Shown here piece after piece: positions 30,501 through 42,600 of a stretch of DNA of 64,000 nucleotides (position 1 is its first letter; every line of letters starts with the position of its first letter). The notes under the pieces were generated by a model that was not told the DNA's origin, made no database searches, and worked only from the letters and a program-made list of their open reading frames with translations. The stretch comes from Aplectana chamaeleonis (Eukaryota > Nematoda > Chromadorea > Rhabditida > Cosmocercidae): contig JAPDOI010001224.1 in NCBI GenBank assembly GCA_029168955.1, positions 143,034 to 207,033 of the forward strand, in the 5' to 3' direction. The translations under genes and the position numbers were made by a program.

Positions 30501-33500
30501 TGCGCCGGACGCCGTAGAAAGTGTGTGGGACCCAAGGTAGAGGGCGCCGGACGCCGTAGAAAGTGTGCGGGACCCAAGGTAGAGTGCGCAGGACGCCGAA
30601 GAAAGTGTGAGGGACCCAAGTGGGAGTGCGCAGGACGCCGTAGAAAGTGTGCGGGACCCAAGGTAGAGTGCGCCGGACGCCGTAGAAGGTGTGTGGGACC
30701 CAAGGTAGAGTGCGCCGGACACCGTAGAAAGTGTGCGGGACCCAAGTGGAAGTGCGCAGGACGCCGTAGAAAGTGTGCGGGACCCAAGGTAGAGTGCGCC
30801 GGACGCCGTAGAAAGTGTGTGGGACCCAAGGTAGAGTGCGCCGGACGCCGCAGAAAGTGTGCGGGACCCAAGGTAGAGTGCGCAGGACGACGTAGAGAGC
30901 GTGCGGGACCAAAGGTAGAGTGCGCCGAACGCCGTAGAAAGTGTGTGGGACCCAAAGTAGAGTGCGCCGGACGCCGTAGAAAGTGTGTGGGACCCAAGGT
31001 AGAGTGCGCCGGATGCCGTAGAAAGTGTGTGGGACCCAAGTGGAAGTGCGCAGGACGCCGGAGAACGTGTGGGGGGCCCACGGTTCAGTGCGCCGGAGGC
31101 CGTAGAGAGTGTGGGCGACCCAAGTGGAAGTGCGTAGCACGCCGTAGAAAGTGTGGGGGACCCAAGGTAGAGTGAGCCGGACGCCGTAGAGAGTGTGCGG
31201 GACCCAAGTGGAAGTGCGCAGGGCGACGTAGAAAGTGTGCGGGACCCAAGGTAGAGTGCGCCGGACGCCGTAGAAAGTGTGCGGGACCCAAGTGGAAGTG
31301 CGCAGGACGCCGTAGAAAGTGTGCGGGACCCAAGGTGGAAGTGCGCCGGACGCTGTAGAGAGTGTGCGGGACCCAAGGTAGAGTGCGCCGGACGCCGTAG
31401 AAAGTGTGTGGGACCCAAGGTAGAGTGCGCCGGACGCCGTAGAAAGTGTGCAGGACCCAAGTGGAAGTGCGCAGGACGCCGTAGAAAGTGTGCGGGACCC
31501 AAGTGGGGGTGCGCAGGACGCCGAAGAAAGTGCGCGGGACCCAAGGTAGAGTGCGCCGGACGCCGTAGAAAGTGTGCGGGACCCAAGTGGAAGGGCGCAG
31601 GACGCCGTAGAAAGTGTGCGGGACCCTAGGTAGAGTGAGCCGGACGCCGTAGAAAAGTGTGTGGGACCCAAGGTAGGGTGCGCCGGACACCGTAGAAAGT
31701 GTGCGGGACCCAAGTGGAAGTGCGCAGGACGCCGTAGAAAGTGTGCGGGACCAAGGTAGAGGGCGCAGGACGCCGTAGAAAGTGTGCGGGACCCAAGTGG
31801 AAGTGCGCAGGACGCCGTAGAAAGTGTGCGGGACCCAAGGTAGAGTGCGCCGGACGCCGTAGAAAGTGTGCGGGACTCAAGGTAGAGTGCGCAGGACGCC
31901 GTAGAAAGTGTGCGGGACCAAGGTAGAGGGCGCAGGACGCCGTAGAAAGTGTGCGGGACCCTAGGTAGAGTGCGCCGGACACCGTAGAAAGTGTGCGGGA
32001 CCCAAGTGGGGGTGCGCAGGACGCCGAAGAAAGTGTGCGGGACCCACGTGGAAGTGCGTAGGACGCCGAAGAAAGTGTGCGGGACCCAAGTGGGGGTGCG
32101 CAGGACGCCGAAGAAAGTGTGCGGGACCCAAGTGGAAGTGCGTAGGACGCCGTAGAAAGTGTGCGGGACCCAAGGTAGAGTGCGCCGGACGCCGTAGAAA
32201 GTGTGTGGGACTCAAGGTAGAGTGCGCCGGACACCGTAGAGAATGTGCAGGACCCAAGTGGAAGTGCGCAGGACGCCGTAGAAAGTGTGCGAGACCAAGG
32301 TAGAGGGCGCCGGACGCCGTAGAAAGTGTGCGGGACCCAAATGCGAATGCGCCGGACGCCGTAGAAAGTGTGCGGGACCCAAGTGGAAGTGTGCAGGACG
32401 CCGTAGAAAGTGTGCGGGACCAAGGTAGAGGGCGCCGGACGCCGTAGAAAGTGTGTGGGATCCAAGGTAGAGGTCGCCGGACACCGTAGAAAGTGTGCGG
32501 GACCCAAGTGGGAGTGAGCAGGACGCCGAAGAAAGTGTGCGGGACCCAAGGTAGAGTGCGCCGGACGCCATAGAAAGTGTGCGGGACCCAAGGTAGAGTG
32601 CGTAGGACGCCGTAGAAAGTGTGCGGGACCCAAGGTAGAGTCGCCGGGCGCCGTAGAAGGTGTGCGGGCCCCAAGGTAGAGGGCGCCGGACGCCGTAGAA
32701 AGTGTGCGGGACCCAAGGTAGAGTGAGCCGGACGCCGTAGAAAGTGTGCGGGACCCAAGTGGAAGTACGCAGGACGCCGTAGAAAATGTGCGGGACCCAA
32801 GTGGGAGTGCGCAGGACGCCGAAGAAAGTGTGCGGGACCCAAGGTAGAGTGCGCCGGACGCCGTAGAAAGTGTGCGAGACCAAGGTAGAGGGCGCGGGAC
32901 GCCGTAGAAAGTGTGTGGGACCCAAGGTAGAGTGAGCCGGACGACGTATAAAGTGTGTGGGACCCAAATGCGAATGCGCCGGACGCCGTAGAAAGTGTGC
33001 GGGACCCAAGTGGAAGTCCGCAGGACGCCGTAGAAAGTGTGCGGGACCCAAGGTAGAGTGCGCCGGACGCCATAGAAAGTGTTCGGGACCCAAGGTAGAG
33101 TGAGCCGGACGCCGTAGAAAGTGTGCTGGACCCAAGTGGGAGTGCGCCGGACGCCGTAGAAAGTGTGCGGGACCCAAGTGGAAGTGCGCAGGACGCCGTA
33201 GAAAGTGTGTGGGATCCAAGGTAGAGGTCGCCGGACACCGTAGAAAGTGTGCGGGACCCAAGTGGGAGTGAGCAGGACGCCGAAGAAAGTGTGTGGGACC
33301 CAAGGTAGAGCGCAGGACGCCGTAGAAAGTGTGCGAGACCAAGGTAGAGGGCGCGGGACGCCGTAGAAAGTGTGCGGGACCCAAGTGGAAGTCCGCCGGA
33401 CGCCGTAGAAAGTGTGCGGGACCCAAGTGGAAGTGCGCAGGACGCCGTAGAAAGTGTGCGGGTCCCAAGGCAGAGTGCGCCGGACGCCGTAGAAAGTGTG

Positions 33501-35124
33501 TGGGACCCAGTAAAGTGCGTAGGACGCCGTAGAAAGTGTGCGGGACCCAAGGTAGAGTGCGCCGGACGCCGAAGAAAGTGTGCGGGACCCAAGTGGAAGT
33601 GTGTAGGACGCCGTATAAAGTGTGCGGGACCCAAGGTAGAGTGCGCCGGACGCCGTAGAAAGTGTGTGGGACCCAAGGTAGAGTGCGCCGGACACCGTAG
33701 AAAATGTGAGGGACCCAAGTGGAAGTGCGTAGGACGCCGTAGAAAGTGTGCGGGACCCAAGGTAGAGTGCGCCGGACGCCGTAGAAAGTGTGTGGGACCC
33801 AAGTGGAAGTGCGTAGGACGCCGTAGAAAGTGTGTGGGACCCAAGGTAGAGTGAGCCGGACGACGTATAAAGTGTGTGGGACTCGAATGCGAATGCGCCG
33901 GACGCCGTAGAAAGTGTGCGGGACCCAAGTGGAAGTGCGCAGGACGCCGTAGAAAGTGTGTGGGACCCAAGGTAGAGTGCGCCGGACACCGTAGAAAATG
34001 TGAGGGACCCAAGTGGAAGTGCGCCGGACGCCGTAGAAAGTGTGTGGGACCCAGTAAAGTGCGTAGGACGCCGTAGAAAGTGTGTGGGATCCAAGGTAGA
34101 GGTCGCCGGACACCGTAGAAAGTGTGTGGGACCCAAGGTAGAGTGCACCGGACACCGTAGAAAACGTGAGGGACCCAAGTGGAAGTGCGTAGGACACCGT
34201 AGAAAGTGTGTGGGACCCAAGGTAGAGCGCAGGACGCCGTAGAAAGTGTGCGGGACACAAGTGGGAGTGCGCAGGACGCCGAAGAAAGTGTGCGGGACCC
34301 AAGGTAGAGTGCGCCGGACGACGTATAAAGTGTGTGGGACCCAAGTGGGAGTGCGCAGGACGCCGTAGAAAGTGTGCGGGACCCAAGGTAGAGTGCGCCG
34401 GACGCCGTAGAAAGTGTGTGGGACTCAAGGTAGAGTGCGCCGGACGCCGTAGAAAGTGTGCGGGACCCAAGGTAGAGTGCGCAGGACGCCGAAGAAAGTG
34501 TGCGGGAACCAAGTGGAAGTGCGTAGGACGCCGTAGAAAGTGTGCGGGACCCAAGGTAGAGTGCGCCGGACGCCGTAGAAAGTGTGTGGGACCCAAGGTA
34601 GAGCGCAGGACGCCGTAGAAAGTGTGTGGGACCCAAGGTAGAGTGAGCCGGACGACGTAGAAAGTGTGTGGGACCCAAATGCGAATGCGCCGGACGCCGT
34701 AGAAAGTGTGCGGGACCCAAGTGGAAGTCCGCAGGACGCCGTAGAAAGTGTGCGGGACCCAAGGTAGAGTGCGCCGGACGCCATAGAAAGTGTGCGGGAC
34801 CCAAGTGGGAGTGCGCAGGACGCCGAAGAAAGTGTGCGGGACCCAAGGTAGAGTGCGCCGGACGCCGTAGAAAGTGTGTGGGACCCAAGGTAGAGTGCGC
34901 CGGACGCCATAGAAAGTGTGCGGGACCCAAGGTAGAGTGAGCCGGACGCCGTAGAAAGTGTGCGGGACCCAAGTGGGAGTGCGCAGGACGCCGAAGAAAG
35001 TGTGCGGGACCCAAGTGGAAGTACGCAGGACGCCGTAGAAAATGTGCGGGACCCAAGGTAGAGTGCGCCGGACACCGTAGAAAATGTGAGGGACCCAGGT
35101 AGAGTGCGCCGGACGCCGTAGAAA

Positions 35125-38100
35125 GTGTGCGGGACCCAAGGTGCGAAGTGCGCCGGACGCCGTAGAGAGTGTGCGGCACCCAAGTGGGAGTGCGCTGAAC
35201 GCCGTAAAAAGTGTGCGGGACTCAAGTGGAAATGCGCAGGACGCTGCAGGAAGTGTGCGGGACCCAAGGTAGAGTGCGCCAGACGCCGAAGAAAGTGTGT
35301 GGGACCCAAGGTAGAGTGCGCCGGACACCGTAGAAAATGTGAGGGACCCAAGTGGAAGTGCGCCGGACGCCGTAGAAAGTGTGCGGGACCCAAGTGGAAG
35401 TGCGCAGGACGCCGTAGAAAGTGTGTGGGACCCAAGGTAGAGTGCGACGGACGCCGTAGAAAGTGTGTGGGACCCAAGTGGAAGTGCGCAGGGCGACGTA
35501 GAAAGTGTGCGGGACCAAAGGTAGAGTGCGCCGGACGCCGTAGAAAGTGTGTGGGACCCAAGTGCGAGTGCGCCGGACGCCGTAGAAAGTGTGCGGGACC
35601 CAAGTGGAAGTGCGCAGGACGCCGTAGAAAGTGTGCGGGACCCAAGGTAGAGTGCGCCTGACTCCATAGAAAGTGTGCGGGACCCAAGGTAGAGTGAGCC
35701 GGACGCCGTAGAAAGTGGGCGGGACCCAAGTGGAAGTGCGCAGGACGCCGTAGAAAGTGTGCGGGACCCAAGGTAGAGTGAGCCGGACGCCGTAGAAAGT
35801 GTGCGGGACACAAGTGGGAGTGCGCAGGACGCCGTAGAAAGTGTGCGGGACCCAAGGTGGAAGTGCGCCGGACGCCGTAGAAAGTGTGCGGGACCCAAGT
35901 GGGAGTCCGCCGGACGCCGTAGAAAGTGTGCGGGACCCAAGTGGAAGTGCGCAGGACGCCGTAGAAAGTGTGCGGGTCCCAAGGCAGAGTGCGCCGGACG
36001 CCGTAGAAAGTGTGTGGGACCCAAGGTAGAGTGCGTCTGACGACGTAGAAAGTGTGCGAGACGCAAGGTAGAGGGCGCCGGACGCCGTAGAAAGTGTGCG
36101 GGACCCAAGGTGGAAGTACCGGACGCCGTAGAAAGTTTGCGGGACCCAAGTGGAAGTGCGTAGGACGCCGTAGAAAGTGTGCGGGACCCAAGGTAGAGTG
36201 TGCCGGACGCCGTAGAAAGTGTGCGGGACCCAAGGTAGAGTGCGCCGGACGCCGTAGAAAGTGTGCCGAACCCAAGTGGAAGTGCGCAGGACGCCGTAGA
36301 AAGTGTGCGGGACCCAAGGTAGAGTGCGCCGGACGCCGTAGAAAGTGACCCAAGGTAGAGTGCGCCGGACACCATATAAAGTGTGCGGGACTCGAGTGGA
36401 AGTGCCCAGGACGCCGTAGAAAGTGTGCGGGACCCAAGGTAGAGTGCGCCGGACGCCGTAGAAAGTGTGCGGGACCCAAGTGGAAGTGCGTAGGACGCCG
36501 TAGAAAGTGTGCGGGACCCAAGGTAGAGTGCGCCGGACGCCGTAGAAAGTGTGCGTGACCCAAGGTAGAGTGCGCCGGACGTCAGAGAAAGTATGTGGGA
36601 CCCAAATGCGAGTACGCCAGACGTCGTAGGAAGTGTGCGGGACCCAAGGTAGAGTGAGCCGGACGCCGTAGAAAGTGTGTGGGACCCAAATGCGATTGCG
36701 CCGGACGCCGTAGAAAGTGTGCGGAACCCAAGTGGGAGTGCGCAGGACGCCGTAGAGAGTGTGCCGGACCCACGGTAGAGTGCGCCGGACGCCGTATAAA
36801 GTGTGTGGGACCCAAATAGAAGTGCGCAGGACGATGTAGAAAGTGTGCGGGACCCAAGGTAGAGTGCGCCGGACGCCGTAGAAAGCGTGTGGGACCCAAG
36901 TGGGAGTGCCCCGGACGCCGTAGAAAGTGTGCGGGATCCAAGGTAGAGTGCGCCGGACGCCGTAGAAAGTGTTTGGGACCCAAGTGGGAGTGCGCAGGAC
37001 GCCGAAGAAAGTGTGCGGGACCCAAGTGGAAGTGCGTAGGACGCCGTAGAAAGTGTGCGGGACCCAAGGTAGAGTGCGCCGGACGCCGTAGAAAGTGTGC
37101 GGGACCCAAGGTAGAGTGCGCCGGACGCCGTAGAAAGTGTGCGGGACCCAAGGGGGAGTGCGCAGGACGCCGTAAAAAGTGTGCGGGACCCAAGTGGAAA
37201 TGCGCAGGACGCCGTAGAAAGTGTGCGGGACCCAAGGTAGAGTGCGCCGGACGCCGTAGAAAGTGTGCGGGACCCAAGGTAGAGTGCGACCGACGCCGTA
37301 GAAAGTGTGCGGGACCCAAGTGGAAGCGCGCCGGACGCCGTAGAAAGTGTGCGGGACCCAAGGTAGAGTGCGCCGGACGCCGTAGAAAGTGTGTGGGACC
37401 CAAGGTAGAGTGCGCCGGACGACGTAGAATGTGTGCGGGACCCAAGTGGAAGCGCGCCGGACGCCGTAGAAAGTGTGCGGGACCCAAGGTAGAGTGCGGC
37501 CGATGACGTAGAATGTGTGCGGGACCCAAGTGGAAGCGCGCCGGACGCCGCAGAAAGTGTGCGGGACCCAAGGTAGAGTGCGCCGGACGCCGTAGAAAGT
37601 GTGCGGGACCCAAGGTAGAGTGCGCCGGACGCCGTAGAAAGTGTGTGAGACCCAAGGTAGAGTGCGCCGAACGCCGTAGAAAGTGTGTGGGACCCAAGGT
37701 AGAGTGCGCCGGACGCCGTAGAAAGTGTGCGGGACTCAAGTGGGAGTGTGCGGGACGCCGCAGAAATTGTGCGCGACCCAAGGTAGAGTACGCCGGACGC
37801 CGTAGAAAGTGTGTGGGACCCAAGGTAGAGTGCGCCGGACGCCGTAGAAAGTGTGGGGGCCCAAGGTAGAGTGCGCCGGACGCCGTAGAAAGTGTGTGGG
37901 ATCCAAGGCAGAGTGCGCCGGACGCCGTAGAAAGTGTGTTGGACCCAAATGCGAGTGCTCAGGACATCGTAGAAAGTGTGCTGGACCCAAGGTAGAGTGC
38001 GCCGGACGTCGTAGAAAGTGTGTGGGACCCAAGGTAGAGTGCGCAGGACGACGTAGAAAGTGTGCGGGACCAAAGGTAGAGTGCGCCGGACGCCGTAGAA

Positions 38101-39600
38101 AGTGTGCGGGCCCAAGTGGAAGTGCGCAGGGCGACGTAGAAAGTGTGCGGGCCCCAGGTGGAAGTGCGCAGGACGCCGTAGAAAGTGTGGACCCAAGGTA
38201 GAGTGCGCCGGACGCTGTAGAAAGTTCGCGGGACATAAGGTAGAGTGTGCCGGACGCCGTAGAAAGTGTGCAGGACCCAAGGTAGAGTGCGCCGGACGCC
38301 GTAGAAAGTGTGCTGGACCCAAGTGGAAGTGCGCAGGGCGACGTAGAAAGTGTGCGGGACCAAAGGTAGAGTGCGCCGGACGCCGTAGAAAGTGTGCTGG
38401 ACCCAAGGTAGAGTGCGCCGGACGTCGTAGAAAGTGTGTGGGACCCAAGGTAGAGTGCGCCGGACGCCGTAGAAAGTGTGCGGGCCCAAGTGGAAGTGCG
38501 CAGGGCGACGTAGAAAGTGTGCGGGACCAAAGGTAGAGTGCGCCGGACGCCGTAGAAAGTGTGCGGGACCCAAGTGGAAGTGCGCAGGGCGACGTAGAAA
38601 GTGTGCGGGACCAAAGGTAGAGTGCGCCGGACGCCGTAGAAAGTGTGCGGGACCCAAGGTAGAGTGTGCCGGACGCCGTAGAAAGTGTGCGGGACCCAAG
38701 GTAGAGTGCGCCGGACGCCGTAGAAAGTGTGCGGGACCTAAGTGGAAGTGCGCCGGACGCCGAAGAAAGTGTGCGGGACCCAAGTGGAAGTGTGTAGGAC
38801 GCCATAGAAAGTGTGCGGGTTCCAAGGTAGAGTGCGCCGGACGCCGTAGAAAGTGTGCGGGACCCAAGGTAGAGTGCGCCGGACATCGTAGAAAGTGTGC
38901 GGGACCCAAGTGGAAGTGCGCCGGACGCCGTAGAAAGTGTGTGGGACCCAAGGTAGAGTGCGCCGGACGCCGTAGAAAGTGTGTGGGACCCAAGGTAGAG
39001 TGCGCCGAACGCCGAAGAAAGGGTGTGGGACCCAAGGTAGAGTGCGCCGGACGCCGTAGAAAGTGTGCGGGACCCAAGTGGAAGTGCGCCGGACGCCGTA
39101 GAAAGTGTGTGGGACCCAAGGCAGAGTGCGCCGGACGCCGTAGAAAGTGTGTTGGACTCAAATGCGAGTGCGCAGGACGCCTTAGAAAGTGAGTGGGACC
39201 CAAGGTCGAGTACTCCGGACGAGGTAGAAAGTGTGTGGGACCCAAAGGCGAATGCGCCGGACGCCGTAGAAAGTGTGCGGGACCCAAGGTAGAGTGCGCC
39301 GGACGCCGTAGAAAGTGTGCGGGACCCAAATGGGAGTGCGCAGGACGCCGGAGAAAGTGTGCGGGACCCAAGTGGAAGTGCGCAGGACGCCGTAGAAAGT
39401 GTGCGGGACCCAAGGTAGAGTGCGCCGGACGCCGTAGAAAGTGTGCGGGACCCAAGTGGAAGTGCGCAGGACGCCGGAGAAAGTGTGCGGGACCCACGCT
39501 AGAGTGCGCCGGACGCCGTGGAAAGTGTGCGGGACCCAAGTGGAAGTGTGTAGGACGCCGTAGAAAGTGTGGGGGACCCAAGTGGAAGCCCGCAGGACGC
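35125..39600. repeat. Satellite subdomain without the short monomer types
   Basis: Within the array this stretch lacks the CCCAGTAAAG, GAGCGCAGG and GACCAAGGTAGAGGG monomers that mark the higher-order blocks. It is enriched in a dimer carrying CAGGGCGACGTAG followed by GGGACCAAAGGTAGAG (for example near 35,488, 38,330, 38,490 and 38,585). A short unit of about 33 bp lies near 36,345. Divergence between units is higher than in the flanking blocks. Confidence 0.5.
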
Positions 39601-42600
39601 CGTAGAAAGTGTGCGGGACCAAGGTAGAGTGCGCCGGACGCCGTAGAAAGTGTGTGGGACCCAAGGTAGAGTGCGCCGGACGCCGTAGAAAGTGTGTGGG
39701 ACCCAAGGCAGAGTGCGCCGGACGCCGTAGAAAGTGTGTTGGACCCAAATGCGAATGCGCCGGACGCCGTAGAAAGTGTGCGGGACCCAAATGCGAATGC
39801 GCAGGACGCCGTAGAAAGTGTGCGGGACCAAGGTAGAGGGCGCCGGACGCCGTAGAAAGTGTGCGGGACCCAAGTGGAAGTGCGCAGGACGCCGTAGAAA
39901 GTGTGCGGGACCCAAGGTAGAGTGCGCCGGACGCCGTAGAAAGTGTGTGGGACCCAGTAAAGTGCGTAGGACGCCGTAGAAAGTGTGTGGGATCCAAGGT
40001 AGAGTGAGCCGGACGACGTAGAAAGTGTGTGGGACCCAAATGCGAATGCGCCGGACGCCGTAGAAAGTGTGCGGGACCCAAGTGGAAGTCCGCAGGACGC
40101 CGTAGAAAGTGTGCGGGACCAAGGTAGAGGGCGCCGGACGCCGTAGAAAGTGTGCGGGACCCAAGGTAGAGTGCGCCGGACGCCGTAGAAAGTGTGTGGG
40201 ACCCAGTAAAGTGCGTAGGACGCCGTAGAAAGTGTGTGGGATCCAAGGTAGAGGTCGCCGGACACCGTAGAAAGTGTGCGGGACCCAAGTGGGAGTGAGC
40301 AGGACGCCGAAGAAAGTGTGTGGGACCCAAGGTAGAGTGCGCCGGACGACGTATAAAGTGTGTGGGACCCAAGGTAGAGTGAGCCGGACGACGTAGAAAG
40401 TGTGTGGGACCCAAATGCGAATGCGCCGGACGCCGTAGAAAGTGTGCGGGACCCAAGTGGAAGTCCGCAGGACGCCGTAGAAAGTGTGCGGGACCAAGGT
40501 AGAGGGCGCCGGACGCCGTAGAAAGTGTGCGGGACCCAAGTGGAAGTGCGCAGGACGCCGTAGAAAGTGTGCGGGACCCAAGGTAGAGTGCGCCGGACGC
40601 CGTAGAAAGTGTGTGGGACCCAAGGTAGAGCGCAGGACGCCGTAGAAAGTGTGCGAGACCAAGGTAGAGGGCGCGGGACGCCGTAGAAAGTGTGCGGGAC
40701 CCAAGTGGGAGTGCGCAGGACGCCGTAGAAAGTGTGCGGGACCCAAGGTAGAGCGCAGGACGCCGTAGAAAGTGTGCGGGACCCAAGTGGGAGTGAGCAG
40801 GACGCCGAAAAAAGTGTGCGGGACTTAAGTGGAGGTGCGCAGGCCGCCGTAGAAAGTGTGCGGGACCCAAGGTAGAGTGCGCCGGACGCCGTAGAAAGTG
40901 TGCGGGACCCAAGGTAGAGTGCGCCGGACACCGTAGAAAATGTGAGGGACCCAAGTGGAAGTGCGTAGGACGCCGTAGAAAGTGTGTGGGACCCAAGGTA
41001 GAGTGCGCCGGACGACGTATAAAGTGTGTGGGACCCAAGGTAGAGTGAGCCGGACGACGTAGAAAGTGTGTGGGACCTAAGGTATAGTGCGACGGACACC
41101 GTAGAAAGTGTGCGGGACCCAAGTGGAAGTGCGCCGGACGCCATAGAAAGTGTGCGGGATTTAAGGTAGAGTGCGCCGGACGCCGTAGAAAGTGTATGGG
41201 ACCCAAGGTAGAGTGCGCCGGACGCCGTAGAAAGTGTGCGGGACCCAAGGTGGAAGTGCGCCGGACGCCGTAGAAAGTGTATGGGACCCAAGTGGAAGTG
41301 CGTAGGACGCCGTAGAAAGTGTGCGGGACCCAAGGTAGAGTGCGCCGGACGCTGTAGAAAGTGTGTGGGACACAAGGTAGAGTGCGCCGGACGACGTATA
41401 CAGTGTGTGGGACCCAAGGTGGAGTGCGCCGCACACCGTAGAAAGTGTGCGGGACCCAAGTGGAAGTGCCTAGGACGCCGTAGAAAGTGTGCGGGACCCA
41501 AGGTAGAGCGCGCCGGACGCCGTAGAAAGTGTGTGGGACCCAAGTGGAAGTGCGTAGGACGCCGTAGAAAGTGTGCGGGACCCAAGGTAGAGTGCGCCGG
41601 ATGCCGTAGAAAGTGTGCGGGACCCAAGGTAGAGTGCGCCTGACTGCGTATAAAGTGTGTGGGACCCAAGGTAGAGTGCGCCGGACACCGTAGAAAGTGT
41701 GCGGGACCCAAGTGGAAGTGCGCAGGACGCCGTAGAAAGTGTGCGGGACCCAAGTGGAAGTGCGCAGGACGCCGTAGAAAGTGTGCGGGACCCAAGGTAG
41801 AGTGCGCCGCACGCCGTAGAAAGTGTGTGGGACCCAAGGTAGAGTGCGCCGGACGCCGTAGAAAGTGTGCGGGACCCAAGTGGGAGTGCGCAGGACGCCG
41901 TAGAAAGTGTGCGGGACCCAAGGTAGAGTGCGCCGGACGCCGTAGAAAGTGTGTGGGACCCAAGGTAGAGTGCGCCGGACGCCGTATAAAGTGTGTGGGA
42001 CCCAAGGTAGAGTGAGCCGGACGCCGTAGAAAGTGTGCGGGACCCAAGTGGAAGTGCTCAGGACGCCGTAGAAAGTGTGCGGGACCCAAGGTAGAGTGCG
42101 GCGGACGCCGGAGAAAGTGTGTGGGACTCAAGGTAGAGGGCGCCGGACGCCGTAGAAAGTGTGCGGGACCCAAGGTAGAGTGCGCCGGACGCCGTAGAAA
42201 GTGTGTGGGATCCAAGGTAGAGGTCGCCGGACGCCGTAGAAAGTGTGCGGGACCCAAGTGGAAGTCCGCAGGACGCCGTAGAAAGTGTGCGGGACCCAAG
42301 GTAGAGTGCGCCGGACGCCGTAGAAAGTGTGCGGGACCCAAGTGGAAGTGCGCAGGACGCCGTAGAAAGTGTGCGGGACCCAAGGTAGAGTGCGCCGGAC
42401 GCCGTAGAAAGTGTGTGGGACCCAGTAAAGTGCGTAGGACGCCGTAGAAAGTGTGCGGGACCAAGGTAGAGGGCGCCGGACGCCGTAGAAAGTGTGCGGG
42501 ACCCAAGTGGGAGTGAGCAGGACGCCGAAGAAAGTGTGCGGGACCCAAGTGGAAGTGCGTAGGACGCCGTAGAAAGTGTGCGGGACCCAAGGTAGAGTGC

